Positions 6,867-15,620 of a stretch of 35,039 nucleotides of DNA are shown one piece after another. The stretch covers positions 1 to 35,039 of the forward strand of contig JAGXHA010000006.1 in assembly GCA_024636475.1 (NCBI GenBank), given 5' to 3'. The first letter of the stretch is position 1. Every line of letters starts with the position of its first letter. Made by a program: the position numbers and the translations under genes. The notes under the pieces are model-generated. The model was not told the origin of the DNA. It did not search any database and saw nothing but the letters and a program-made list of their open reading frames with translations. The stretch comes from Roseobacter sp. (lineage in GTDB: Bacteria; Pseudomonadota; Alphaproteobacteria; Rhodobacterales; Rhodobacteraceae).

Positions 6867-7020
6867 TTTAATCGTTGTCCGACTTTTTTGTCAGAGGCGA
6901 TCTGTGGTAGGGGGTCTTTGCGCCGGGATGCGTCGTCATTCACAGGTCTGCAAGTGGTGCGGCCGTCATGCTACATCGCACCATAGTGACCAGAGCCCGA
7001 GGTTTTTCTGGCAACAAGAC

Positions 7021-7042
7021 TTAAAAGACATAGGTCTTTTAA
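7021..7042. promoter_or_regulatory. Perfect 9-bp inverted repeat, operator candidate for the epimerase gene
   Basis: TTAAAAGAC (7021-7029) and GTCTTTTAA (7034-7042) are separated by ATAG and lie 22 bases upstream of the epimerase ATG. No T-run follows, so it reads as a dimeric repressor or activator site rather than a terminator. A ribosome-binding site (AAAGGG) lies between it and the start. Confidence 0.55.
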
Positions 7043-7064
7043 GGTAACGAAAGGGCAGTGCACG

Positions 7065-7964
7065 ATGAGAATTTTATTTACAGGCGGATCAGGAAAAGCT
7101 GGGCGTCATGCGGTCGAGTATCTGGTCAAGCAGGGCCACCGTGTTTTGAATGTTGATCGCGTCGTTCTGGATCATCCTGATGTAAGCACACGCATCGCCG
7201 ATATTACTGACGCGGGACAGATGTTTGACGTGATGGGCAGTTATGCCGGATATGACGAGCTTGAGCCGGGCACAGGTGTCCCATCCTTTGATGCAGTTGT
7301 GCATTTTGCCGCAATCCCGCGATTGTTGATGATGTCGGATAATGAATGCTACCGGGTCAACACATTGGGGACCTACAACATCATTGATGCGGCGGTAAAA
7401 TTTGGCGTCAAAAAAATCATCTTTGCCTCTTCCGAGACGACCTATGGCGTCTGTTTTGCGGATGGCGAACGCAAGCCTGAGTACCTGCCGATTGATGAAG
7501 AACACCCCGTCATCCCCGAGGACAGCTATGCGATGTCAAAAGTCGCAAACGAGGTCACGGCGCGCAGTTTTCAGCGCCGCAGCGGGTTCGATATCTATGG
7601 GCTGCGCATCAACAATGTGATTGAACCACATGAATATGAACAGAATTTCCCGGCTTATCTTGCCAATCCTGATCTGCGGCGCAGGAATATCTTTGCCTAC
7701 ATCGATGCGCGTGATCTTGGTCAGATGGTGGATCGCTGCCTTGCGACAGACGGGCTGGGATTTGAGATCTTCAATGTCTCCAACGATGAGCATTCGGTCG
7801 GTGAAACAACGGATGAGTTGATCAAACGCTATTACCAAGATGTCCCAGTCAGCCCGATGGGGCCGACTGAAACCTTCTATTCCAACAAAAAAGCCAAAGC
7901 GCTTCTTGGCTATGAGCCTCAGTATAACTGGCGGATGTATGTGGATGAAAAGGCAAAGCAATAG
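7065..7964 (+). CDS. NAD(P)-dependent epimerase/dehydratase (extended SDR)
   Basis: 299 aa with a complete extended-SDR layout: Rossmann glycines GGSGKAGRH at residues 7-15, acidic residue after strand 2 (NVDRVVLDHPD), DxxHFAA in FDAVVHFAAIP, the catalytic Ser in FASSETTYG, and YAMSK as the catalytic Tyr/Lys pair. Family members epimerise or oxidise sugars, sugar acids or nucleotide sugars. The substrate cannot be read from the sequence, but uronate dehydrogenase-like enzymes share this short layout. It is convergent with an EamA transporter. Expression may be controlled by the palindrome just upstream. Confidence 0.85.
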   Translation: MRILFTGGSGKAGRHAVEYLVKQGHRVLNVDRVVLDHPDVSTRIADITDAGQMFDVMGSYAGYDELEPGTGVPSFDAVVHFAAIPRLLMMSDNECYRVNTLGTYNIIDAAVKFGVKKIIFASSETTYGVCFADGERKPEYLPIDEEHPVIPEDSYAMSKVANEVTARSFQRRSGFDIYGLRINNVIEPHEYEQNFPAYLANPDLRRRNIFAYIDARDLGQMVDRCLATDGLGFEIFNVSNDEHSVGETTDELIKRYYQDVPVSPMGPTETFYSNKKAKALLGYEPQYNWRMYVDEKAKQ

Positions 7965-7991
7965 CCGGTGAAGGTGTTCAAAGCCTGCATG

Positions 7992-8014
7992 AGAGGCGCT
8001 GATGAAGCGCCTCT
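7992..8014. terminator. Hairpin between convergent epimerase and EamA genes
   Basis: AGAGGCGCT (7992-8000), a five-base loop GATGA, and AGCGCCTCT (8006-8014) form a perfect 9-bp stem between two convergent genes. It touches the stop codon of the minus-strand gene. There is no long T-run on either side, so termination is likely but may be weak. Confidence 0.55.
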
Positions 8015-8925
8015 TAAAGGGGTGTGGGCGGCGTTGGGACCGATCCCGGCTTGCCACGCCACAGGATAAACAAACCCGATGCGACGACCAGCATCGATCC
8101 AACCACCATCGCTAGGTTCAACTGTTCGTCGAACAAAAGTACGCCCAAGGCAATTCCGAAAAGCAGGCGGGTGTAACGGAACGGTGTCACCGATGATACA
8201 TCGCCCGTGCGCATTGCTTTCATCAAAAACGAATAGGCAGCGACGCCTGCCAGCACGGCTGCCAACAGGTAAAGGGATGTTTGCAGGTCGGGCTGCACAA
8301 ATGGTGCCAACTCCCAAATTGAAAATATGGCACCGGCAACGACGATGGCCAGAAAACCGTAAAAGCCCAACACTGACGTGCCAAGCGAAAGCGGTGCTGC
8401 GCGGCTGGCCAGGTCGCGCCCCGCAAAACCGAACATGCCGAGAATTGCCAGAATGGACAGTATGGAAAAGCTATCCGTGCCCGGCTGGAGGATGATCATG
8501 ACCCCGATCAACCCGACAATGATGGCTGTCCACCTGCGCCAACCGACCTTCTCGCCAAAGAACAAGGCGGCACCGGCGACAACCACCAAGGGGGTCGCCT
8601 GCAAGATCACGGTTGCTGCGGATAACGGGATCAGCGAGATCGCAAGGACGTAGAACAACCGGCCGGTAATTTCGAAGACCACCCTGATCCGCATGGGGCG
8701 AGATAAGACATCAGCTATAAAAAGCGGTTCCTTGTTCAGTCGCGCAATGCAGGCAAAAACAAAAGCGCCGCCAGCGCCAAAAAGGATCAGGATTTGGGTG
8801 ATAGGCATCGTCACCGATACGGCTTTTATCAACGCGTCCTCGACTGCAAAGACCGCCATTGCGGCAATCATCCAGATACTGCCCAGCAGATTTTCCTTAT
8901 CTGCAGTGGGCCGGTTGGCGATCAT
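8014..8925 (-). CDS. EamA/DMT-family transporter
   Basis: About 303 aa with ten hydrophobic segments in two EamA repeats, for example SIWMIAAMAVFAVEDALIKA, WTAIIVGLIGVMIIL, LGFYGFLAIVVAGAIF and LGVLLFDEQLN. The pattern GEKVGWRRWTAIIVGLIGV marks the end of repeat one and LLFDEQLNLAMVVGSMLVV that of repeat two. These inner-membrane proteins export or import small metabolites; the substrate is unknown. The reading frame is open to a GTG at 8979, but the ATG at 8925 puts the first membrane helix at a typical distance and was preferred, with modest support from a GGA ribosome-binding site. Confidence 0.85.
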   Translation of the reverse strand: MIANRPTADKENLLGSIWMIAAMAVFAVEDALIKAVSVTMPITQILILFGAGGAFVFACIARLNKEPLFIADVLSRPMRIRVVFEITGRLFYVLAISLIPLSAATVILQATPLVVVAGAALFFGEKVGWRRWTAIIVGLIGVMIILQPGTDSFSILSILAILGMFGFAGRDLASRAAPLSLGTSVLGFYGFLAIVVAGAIFSIWELAPFVQPDLQTSLYLLAAVLAGVAAYSFLMKAMRTGDVSSVTPFRYTRLLFGIALGVLLFDEQLNLAMVVGSMLVVASGLFILWRGKPGSVPTPPTPL

Positions 8926-9141
8926 AAACTGTCCAATGCGATTTTTACTGCCGCTTCTTGTGAGGCTTATTTCGGGCACTAAACAAGCGTGTTGCGGTCG
9001 GGCAAATAGGTACTGTCGCGAAGAATTCTGCTGAAGATTTCATAGGCTAGATCCGCAAGAAGGTGAATTTAAAAAATTGCTGCACTCCGGTTTAGGCGCT
9101 AGCTTTGGTTGAACGTCAGTTTACCAAAAAGGAAGCCCATC

Positions 9142-9456
9142 ATGTCGATCATCCACGTCATTGCAGTTATCACAACCAACCCCGGCAAGCGCGCTGATGT
9201 GCTGGAACTGTTTAACGCCAATGTCCCAGCCGTTTTGGCCGAAGAGGGGTGCATCGCGTACGAGGCAACAACCGACACCGAAAATGCGGGGCCAATGCAG
9301 ACGCAATTTGGTCCTGATACATTTGTTGTCGTTGAACAATGGTCCGACATGGAGGCGCTTCATGCACATGCGCGGTCTGCTCATATGAAAACCTACTCTC
9401 AGAACACTGACGAGATGCTGGCGAACCGTGCTATTCACATCCTCTCACCGGTTTGA
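9142..9456 (+). CDS. Antibiotic biosynthesis monooxygenase-like (ABM/YgiN) protein
   Basis: 104 aa from MSIIHVIAVITTNPGK. The sequence reads as a ferredoxin-like ABM fold: a first strand IHVIAVITTNPGK, helix ADVLELFNANVPAVLAEEGC, strand AYEATTD, then FVVVEQWSD and the closing helix with HARSAHMKTYSQ, where the His is typical. Relatives include quinol monooxygenases and small dimeric detoxification enzymes that need no cofactor. The ATG at 9142 has AAAGGAAG upstream and was preferred to 9109. It stands alone between a divergent transporter and a gene-free stretch. Confidence 0.8.
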   Translation: MSIIHVIAVITTNPGKRADVLELFNANVPAVLAEEGCIAYEATTDTENAGPMQTQFGPDTFVVVEQWSDMEALHAHARSAHMKTYSQNTDEMLANRAIHILSPV

Positions 9457-9911
9457 TCGCCAGAAAATAGGGCGACGTCTGGTTAGCATACCGACTGATC
9501 CGCCGCTTCAAGCGCCCCTTTAGAGAACCGCTGAAAATTAGGGCCGTGTCGGTTGACCCCGACGGCATCGGTGTGGGCTAGACGTTTTTGACGAGCGCCC
9601 GGGCCTCCCATAGGCGTGGGTGGCCGACGACCCTAAAGATCGCGCAATGCCTGACAACGCGCCCTGCAAAGTCAAACGCGGACTTCACCCAGAACCTTCC
9701 TTTTTGGGGGCGCAGATCATCTGACGATGGCCGAAGCGCCTGAGGGCGCACCTCTACTTTGCCTGTCATGCTTTTTGAGCTGCGAAAACTCTGGCAAGCA
9801 TCCACGATGATCATGGAACGCTTTGACCGGTGCAGTAGTTAAACACTGTAATCAAATCATTAGTTTATCCGTGCATCGCGCGAAATTTACCCATTCAAGG
9901 ACGTTAACCCC
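9457..9911. other. Gene-poor stretch upstream of the molybdenum hydroxylase operon
   Basis: About 450 bases. A minus-strand frame at 9578-9814 could encode 78 residues (starting MIIVDACQSFRSSKS) but has no recognised domain. I regard it as doubtful, possibly a decayed gene. The last 80 bases are AT-rich and end with an AAGGACG ribosome-binding site before the cytochrome gene, so the operon promoter is probably between 9820 and 9895. Confidence 0.4.
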
Positions 9912-11213
9912 ATGTTGAAAAACCTGTTTCTCGGAGCTTTGGCAATAGGGGTTACCGGCGCAGTTGGTTTTGGCGTTTATGCCTACAAATCCCCGATTGC
10001 CGCCATCACGTCAGATCAACACGGCGACTTTGAGCCGGAGCTTGTCGAAAAGGGCCGGGTGCTTGCCTCGGCGGGGTATTGTGCGACCTGCCATACCGCC
10101 TCTGATGGCGAACCCTATGCGGGCAACTACGCGATGCAGACGGGCTTTGGCACTTTGTATTCGACGAACCTGACGCCAGCCATGGAAACCGGAATCGGGT
10201 CTTACTCTGCCGAGGCGTTCCGGCGCGCGATGCACGAAGGCGTTGACCGCGAAGGTCGGCATTTGTTCCCTGCGTTTCCTTATGACCACTTCACAAAGAT
10301 GACCGACGAAGATGTGGATGCGATCTATGCCTACATCATGACAGAGGTTGCACCGATCGAGACCGTACAGACACCGAACGAGCTTCCGTTTCCGTTGGAC
10401 CAGCGCTTCCTTCAGGCCGGTTGGAAACTCCTGTTTGCGGATCTGGGCCGGTTTGAGCCTGACAGCGATCATTCAGAGGCGTGGAACCGGGGAGCCTATC
10501 TGGCCGAAGGGCTTACGCATTGCGGCGCATGCCACACACCGCGCAATGCATTGGGTGCTGAAAAGACCTCGGAGCAATATGCTGGGGCACAGATCGACAG
10601 ATGGAGCGCCCCGGCGCTGACGGCCGCTAACGCGTCTTCCGTTCCGTGGACGGCTTCCGATTTCAAGTCTTACCTTGTGAAAGGAACGACAAACTACCAC
10701 GGCGTTGCGGCTGGCCCGATGGGCCCCGTTGTGCATGAGGGAGTACGCGACTTGCCAGAGGATGATATTGACGCACTCGCGATCTATCTGGCCGATAAGG
10801 TCGGAGCGACTGAAGATGATCCTGCGCAAAGCGAGATCGTGCTGGCCAGCTTGCGCAAAAACCAGCCTGATCCGCAATACCGTCGCGATTTGGGCGCACG
10901 GCTTTATGCGACGGCCTGTGCCTCTTGCCACTACAACACCGCGCTCATCAGTCAGGGTCGGCCCGATCTGGGCATCAACTCTGCGACCAACCTTGATACA
11001 CCCAACAACCTTATTCACGTCATTTTGGACGGGATGAACGCGCCTGAGGGAATTTCCGGCGTCGTGATGCCGGGCTTTCGTGACGCGCTGAGCGACACCG
11101 AAATTACAGCAATCGCCGCCTATCTTCGCGATAAGCGCGCTGGGCAACCGGCTTGGCCAAATCTGGCTGAAACTGTTGCCGATCTTCGCGTCAATGGGCC
11201 TGCGGCACACTAA
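9912..11213 (+). CDS. Membrane-anchored triheme cytochrome c, electron acceptor of the molybdenum hydroxylase
   Basis: 433 aa with an N-terminal membrane anchor or signal (LFLGALAIGVTGAVGFGVYA). Three heme c sites are visible: CATCH at residues 57-61, CGACH at 204-208 and CASCH at 336-340, each with a downstream Met candidate. This three-domain layout is that of the cytochrome subunit of alcohol dehydrogenases and of nicotinate/isoquinoline-type hydroxylases (NicB-like). Here it is followed immediately by the 2Fe-2S and Mo-binding subunits, so it most likely passes electrons from them to the respiratory chain at the periplasmic face. It begins the operon. Confidence 0.88.
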   Translation: MLKNLFLGALAIGVTGAVGFGVYAYKSPIAAITSDQHGDFEPELVEKGRVLASAGYCATCHTASDGEPYAGNYAMQTGFGTLYSTNLTPAMETGIGSYSAEAFRRAMHEGVDREGRHLFPAFPYDHFTKMTDEDVDAIYAYIMTEVAPIETVQTPNELPFPLDQRFLQAGWKLLFADLGRFEPDSDHSEAWNRGAYLAEGLTHCGACHTPRNALGAEKTSEQYAGAQIDRWSAPALTAANASSVPWTASDFKSYLVKGTTNYHGVAAGPMGPVVHEGVRDLPEDDIDALAIYLADKVGATEDDPAQSEIVLASLRKNQPDPQYRRDLGARLYATACASCHYNTALISQGRPDLGINSATNLDTPNNLIHVILDGMNAPEGISGVVMPGFRDALSDTEITAIAAYLRDKRAGQPAWPNLAETVADLRVNGPAAH

Positions 11214-11231
11214 AATCTAAAGGATTCAGAA

Positions 11232-11705
11232 ATGATCAAATTCGAGATTAATGGACGTAGTGTCAGCGTTGACGCCGATCCTAAGACGCCCCTTTTGTGG
11301 GCCATCCGCGATGAAATAGGCCTGACTGGCACGAAATTCGGCTGTGGCATCGGTATGTGCGGCGCTTGCACTGTGCATGTGGGCGGGCGCGCAACGCGGT
11401 CTTGCATCACAGCAGTAGCCGACGTTGAGGGCACTAAGATCACGACCATCGAAGGCCTTGATGATCAGGCGAACCACCCCGTTCAAGAAGCATGGCGCAA
11501 TCTTCGCGTGCCTCAGTGCGGATACTGCCAATCGGGTCAGATCATGCAGGCAGCCGCGCTGTTGCAGGACATTCCCGCCCCGACAGACGATGATATCGAT
11601 GCGGTCATGACAGGCAATCTGTGCCGGTGCATGACCTATCCGCGTATTCGGCAAGCCGTTCGCGAAGCTGCAACAGCAATGACAGGGGCGCAAAACAATG
11701 GGTAA
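11232..11705 (+). CDS. 2Fe-2S subunit of xanthine oxidase-family hydroxylase (IorA/NdhF-like)
   Basis: 157 aa. The plant-type 2Fe-2S site is CGIGMCGAC with a fourth Cys at residue 58 (Cys38, 43, 46, 58). The C-terminal helical 2Fe-2S domain carries CGYCQSGQ and NLCRC. Both clusters are complete. Such subunits shuttle electrons from the molybdenum cofactor to an acceptor, here the cytochrome encoded 18 bases upstream. The last eight bases overlap the next gene. The AAAGGATTCAGAA before the ATG gives a good ribosome-binding site. Like IorA, it has no export signal, so it probably travels through the Tat system bound to the large subunit. Confidence 0.92.
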   Translation: MIKFEINGRSVSVDADPKTPLLWAIRDEIGLTGTKFGCGIGMCGACTVHVGGRATRSCITAVADVEGTKITTIEGLDDQANHPVQEAWRNLRVPQCGYCQSGQIMQAAALLQDIPAPTDDDIDAVMTGNLCRCMTYPRIRQAVREAATAMTGAQNNG

Positions 11706-14019
11706 TAAATTGCTTTCACGTATGACGAATTCCGCCAAACCCAGCGACATGACCCGTCGCGGGTTTCTTGTCTCCATGACGGCCACAGGGGTGGCTTTTG
11801 GCTTTCCACGCGCATCATCTGCTGCAATGGATCCCGCCGCGCCAGATGGCATTCCGGTCGAGAGTGTTGGTGACACTTTTGAACCAACCTTGTGGTATTG
11901 GATCGACAGCGAAGGTCAGGTCAACGTCAACATCATCCGCGCCGAGATGGGCCAGCACGTCGGCACGGCAATCGCACGTATCCTTGCAGACGAGCTTGAA
12001 GTGGCATGGGAAGACGTCAACATCACCCATGTCGACAGCGCCGAAAAATGGGGCACGATGGTCACCGGCGGAAGTTGGTCGGTCTGGCAAAGCTGGCCAG
12101 TCTATCGCCAAGCGGGGGCCGCTGGCCGCACCGCCTTGATCGAGGCCGCAGCAACGATGTGGGGCGTTGATCCCGCTGATTGTACAGCACGTGACGGGGC
12201 GGTCAGCGACGGCACAAACACCATCACCTATGCCGAACTCGTCAGTGCGGGGCTGTCACGCAGCTTTACCGAAGAGGAAATGAAGGCGCTGCCGCTCAAG
12301 CCGCATTCCGAGTTGCGCTTGGTGGGCAAGGACGTGACCGCCCTTGATATCGAGAACAAGATCAACGGCAAAGCGATCTATGGTCTGGATGCCAAGGTTG
12401 ACGGTATGGTCTACGGCGTGCCGATGTTGCCGCCAACCCGACTGGGGTCTTCGGTGACGTCGGTGGATGACAGCGCTGCAAAGAGCATGAAGGGCTATTT
12501 GCAAACGCTGACCCTTGATGATCCGTCAGGTACGGTGCCGGGCTGGGTTGTCGTGTTGGGCGAAACCCTGATGGCTGCAAAGTGGGCATCCCAAGTGATC
12601 AAGGTCGAATGGGCTGCGGGCGACACAGCCGGTGTGAGCGAGGCCGAGATCAACGACCGTTCTAGGGCGTTGATTGCCGATCAAACATCGGGGGCTATTT
12701 TGGCAACCGAGACGCCAGATACAACAGATGCGTTCAGCAGCGCTGCCAATGTGATCGAGGCTGAATATACCACCCAAACCGTGTTGCACTTCCAGCTTGA
12801 ACCGGTCAACGCGACCGTATTTCAGAACGAAGACGGCATTTGGGAAATCCATACAGGCAACCAGTGGCAGTCGCTTATCGTGCCAACGCTGTCGACCGCG
12901 CTGGACGTCCCTGCGGACCGTATTGTCATGCGGACCTACATGCTGGGCGGAGGGTTTGGCCGGCGCTTGAACGGCGACTATGCCGTTCCCGCAGCCCTTG
13001 CTTCGAAGGCGCTTGGCGGCAAGCCGGTCAAGTTGGTGTTCTTTCGTGAAGATGATGCGCAATTTGACAGCCCGCGTTCGCCCAGCGTTCAAAAGCTGCG
13101 GATGGCATTCGATACCGATAACGCCGTTGTAGGTATGGAACATCACGCCGCTGCTGGCTGGCCAACGGGCGTTGTTGTGCCGTCTTTTATGCCCAAAGGG
13201 GTGAACGGTGAACCTTACGATCCCTTTGCGATTGATGGGGCAGACCATTGGTATTCGGTGGGCGCGCACAAGGTTCGGGCGATCTCGAACGATCTGGCTA
13301 ACAAGACGTTTCGCCCCGGCTGGTTGCGGTCCGTCGGTCCCGGTTGGACGAACTTTGCCGTCGAAAGCTTTATGGACGAGGCGGCACATCAGGTTGAAGC
13401 TGACCCGCTTGAATTCCGGCTTCGGCACCTGAAGGCAGAAGGCTACAACGCGGGATCGGCGCCAAACGCCGTCGGCGGTGCCGCCAGACAGGCGGCGGTG
13501 TTGCAAAAAGTGGCAGACATGTCCGGCTACGGGTCTGCCGACTTGCCGGCTGACACCGCGATCGGGATTGCCTCAACGTTCGGCCAGGCGCGCTCGATGC
13601 CAACCTGGACGGCAAGTGCTGTTCAGGTGCACATCGACCGCCAAACCGGCGAGATTGATGTTCAAAAGATGTGGCTTGCCTTTGACTGTGGCACGGTCGT
13701 TGATCCCGACAGCGCTCTTGCGCAATGTGAAGGTGCGGCACTTTGGGGGCTGTCCATGGCGCTTTATGAGGGGACGAAGATTGAAAACGGGAATGTCGCA
13801 GACCGCAATCTTGGATCATACACCCCTTTGCGGATGATCGACACGCCGGAAATGGAAATTGCATTCGTCGAAAGCACCGAGGTGCCCGTCGGACTGGGAG
13901 AGCCTGGGACAACTGTCATCGCACCAGCGATTGCGAACGCCATTTACAACGCGACCGGGGCAAGGATGCGGAGTTTGCCGATCCGGCCGGATGATATTTT
14001 GGCGGCTCTGAACGCGTAA
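11698..14019 (+). CDS. Molybdopterin-binding large subunit, isoquinoline 1-oxidoreductase-like (IorB type)
   Basis: 773 aa. A Tat signal (MTRRGFLVSMTATGVAFGFP, about residues 18-37) points to periplasmic location. The Mo-cofactor domain follows in IorB order: NIIRAEMGQHVGTAIARILA, MVTGGSWSVW, the aldehyde-oxidase hammerhead ALDIENKINGKAIYGLDAKV, GGGFGRRLNGDY, and the C-terminal VGLGEPGTTVIAPAIANAIY containing the catalytic Glu. The fused, FAD-free layout fits the family oxidising aldehydes or N-heterocycles with a cytochrome acceptor. The substrate cannot be told from the sequence. No XdhC-type maturation or MoCo sulfuration gene is present in the window. It overlaps the 2Fe-2S gene by eight bases. 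Confidence 0.9.
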   Translation: MGNKLLSRMTNSAKPSDMTRRGFLVSMTATGVAFGFPRASSAAMDPAAPDGIPVESVGDTFEPTLWYWIDSEGQVNVNIIRAEMGQHVGTAIARILADELEVAWEDVNITHVDSAEKWGTMVTGGSWSVWQSWPVYRQAGAAGRTALIEAAATMWGVDPADCTARDGAVSDGTNTITYAELVSAGLSRSFTEEEMKALPLKPHSELRLVGKDVTALDIENKINGKAIYGLDAKVDGMVYGVPMLPPTRLGSSVTSVDDSAAKSMKGYLQTLTLDDPSGTVPGWVVVLGETLMAAKWASQVIKVEWAAGDTAGVSEAEINDRSRALIADQTSGAILATETPDTTDAFSSAANVIEAEYTTQTVLHFQLEPVNATVFQNEDGIWEIHTGNQWQSLIVPTLSTALDVPADRIVMRTYMLGGGFGRRLNGDYAVPAALASKALGGKPVKLVFFREDDAQFDSPRSPSVQKLRMAFDTDNAVVGMEHHAAAGWPTGVVVPSFMPKGVNGEPYDPFAIDGADHWYSVGAHKVRAISNDLANKTFRPGWLRSVGPGWTNFAVESFMDEAAHQVEADPLEFRLRHLKAEGYNAGSAPNAVGGAARQAAVLQKVADMSGYGSADLPADTAIGIASTFGQARSMPTWTASAVQVHIDRQTGEIDVQKMWLAFDCGTVVDPDSALAQCEGAALWGLSMALYEGTKIENGNVADRNLGSYTPLRMIDTPEMEIAFVESTEVPVGLGEPGTTVIAPAIANAIYNATGARMRSLPIRPDDILAALNA

Positions 14020-14025
14020 ATGACA

Positions 14026-14055
14026 AAAAGGTGTCCGACCAATCGGGCACCTTTT
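14026..14055 (+). terminator. Rho-independent terminator of the molybdenum hydroxylase operon
   Basis: AAAAGGTGTCCGA pairs with TCGGGCACCTTTT across a four-base loop, with one U-G wobble in a 13-bp stem ending in a T-run. It starts seven bases after the large-subunit stop. The A-run on the other side means it may also stop minus-strand transcripts. Confidence 0.85.
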
Positions 14056-14145
14056 CTAATGCATCACTCGTTTGATTTTCGGAAAACGATCTCAGCTTTG
14101 ATCCAACGGTTTTTGATCAAAGCAATCGGGCTTTGTTTCTCACGG

Positions 14146-14523
14146 CTATGATCCTGTCTCAAGATCCGGATACACAAGTCTGAGCGTTTCGGTGAGCTTT
14201 TGACTGCTTACGGGCTTTTTCACAACTTTGTCATCTGGTGCGAGAAAGCTGATCTGGTCCCGGTCATAGGCGGTGATAAAAACAAACGGGATGCCGCGCT
14301 CGCGCAGGATATCTGCCACCGGTTTTGATGTCTTGTTATGTCCTAAATTCACATCCAGAAATGCGATATCTATGTCGCCCTCGCGGGCCTTTACCTTGGC
14401 CTCTTCAAGATGAACGCTGGGCCCTACGACGGTAAACCCAATATCCTCAAGGATATCTGTCATCTCAAAAGCGACGATCACTTCGTCTTCGACTATGAAA
14501 ATGTTTTGCGGCGTTTTACGCAT
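14146..14523 (-). CDS. Single-domain response regulator (CheY-like)
   Basis: 125 aa consisting only of a receiver domain: FIVEDEVIVAFEM (acidic pocket), IAFLDVNLG (phospho-acceptor Asp), FVFITAYD (Thr) and VVKKPVSSQKL (Lys). There is no output domain. The start at 14523 was chosen because its ATG overlaps the kinase stop as TGATG; the longer frame to 14568 has no comparable support. In alphaproteobacteria such lone receivers paired with HWE kinases often act as phosphate relays or sinks, for example around the general stress response. Which of these applies here is not visible. Confidence 0.88.
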   Translation of the reverse strand: MRKTPQNIFIVEDEVIVAFEMTDILEDIGFTVVGPSVHLEEAKVKAREGDIDIAFLDVNLGHNKTSKPVADILRERGIPFVFITAYDRDQISFLAPDDKVVKKPVSSQKLTETLRLVYPDLETGS

Positions 14524-15620
14524 CAGATTGTTCGATCTTCCATGTTTTGCGGCATCCGAAGATGCCATTTGAAACCGTCAGGCTCGAAGACTGTGTTAAC
14601 TTCTCCGCCTGTCTCCATCTGAAGCGCGCGTCCTGTAATAAAGCTGCCAAATCCCGTCTCGCTGGGGTCTTCGGCAGCAGGGCCGCCGCTTTCTTTCCAA
14701 TGAAGTTCAACGAAAGAACCATCGGTGGCCTTTGTTAGTTCCCATGTCAGGTAAATACGCCCTGCGGGCACCGACAATGCGCCGTATTTCAGTGCGTTGG
14801 TGGCCAGTTCGTAAAAGGCCATCGAGAAAGACAGCGCTTGGCGCGAGGGTATTTCGATCTTGGGTCCGGACATGATGATCCGGTCACCGCAGATGGGGAT
14901 GAGCACATCGTCAGCTACGGCTTCGATATCCCCGCGGCCCCATTCGGTTCCAACCAGTTTGGAATGGGCGACAGCATAAGCGTTGAGGCGCTGATCAATT
15001 GTTTTGCGCAAATCGCTCCGAATGCTCATTTTACGCAAGGACTGGCTTACGATGGATTTGACCACACTGAACGCATTCTTCACCCGGTGGTTCAGTTCGG
15101 CGATCAGGATGTTTTGCGTCTCTTGCAGCCTGCGTTCCTCGTCGATATCGATCACGGCGACCGTGGCACCAATGCGGTTCCCTTGTGCGTCAATGACCGG
15201 CTGTCCGATGATGCGTATCCAGAAAAGGGTGCCGTCGCCGCGTCGGTAATGCACATCTATTTCAGAGTGATCCTCTCCGTCGCGGATCACGCGCGACAAG
15301 GGGTATTCATGAGCCTCCACTGGGCTGCCGTCCTCGTGAAAGGATATCCATTCACCATAATAGTCGGGATTGTCTGAATGAAATACTTGGTGGCGCAGCA
15401 TCTTTTCGAGATGGCTGTTGCCGTAGATGATCTTTCCGTCCGCATCAGCCATAATAAGACCAACCGGCACAGTCTCCATCATGGCTTCGAGAAAGCTTAA
15501 CCTGTGTGACGCGGTGTGGGCCGTGGTTGATGGAAGATCAGCGTCTGATTTCTTACTGAAGATTTCATCTTGCAAACGCAGAAGATCGGCGGCTATTTCA
15601 TTTGTGGTTTTTCTAAACAT
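14523..15620 (-). CDS. PAS-containing HWE-family sensor histidine kinase
   Basis: 365 aa. Order: short helical N-terminus, PAS domain (about residues 55-165, VGLIMADADGKIIYGNSHLE to GATVAVIDIDEERRLQE), HWE dimerisation/phospho-acceptor helix with His in LIAELNHRVKNAFSVVKSIV, then the ATPase domain with the N box FYELATNALKYGAL, HWKESGG (the HWE signature) and GFGSFITGRALQMETGG. There is no membrane segment, so the sensor is cytoplasmic. The PAS lacks the NCRFLQ cysteine motif of LOV photosensors, so light sensing by flavin adduct is unlikely. It is translationally coupled to the receiver gene downstream. The ATG at 15620 was preferred to 15731, which adds an unlikely Trp/Cys-rich leader. Confidence 0.88.
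   Translation of the reverse strand: MFRKTTNEIAADLLRLQDEIFSKKSDADLPSTTAHTASHRLSFLEAMMETVPVGLIMADADGKIIYGNSHLEKMLRHQVFHSDNPDYYGEWISFHEDGSPVEAHEYPLSRVIRDGEDHSEIDVHYRRGDGTLFWIRIIGQPVIDAQGNRIGATVAVIDIDEERRLQETQNILIAELNHRVKNAFSVVKSIVSQSLRKMSIRSDLRKTIDQRLNAYAVAHSKLVGTEWGRGDIEAVADDVLIPICGDRIIMSGPKIEIPSRQALSFSMAFYELATNALKYGALSVPAGRIYLTWELTKATDGSFVELHWKESGGPAAEDPSETGFGSFITGRALQMETGGEVNTVFEPDGFKWHLRMPQNMEDRTI

Noticed and set aside
9578..9814. 78-residue minus-strand frame
   Set aside because: No family or ribosome-binding site; mentioned only as doubtful content of the gene-poor stretch.
12526..13506. 326-residue minus-strand frame inside the Mo-subunit gene
   Set aside because: Opposite-strand shadow created by GC3 bias of a clear IorB-type gene; no domain or ribosome-binding site.
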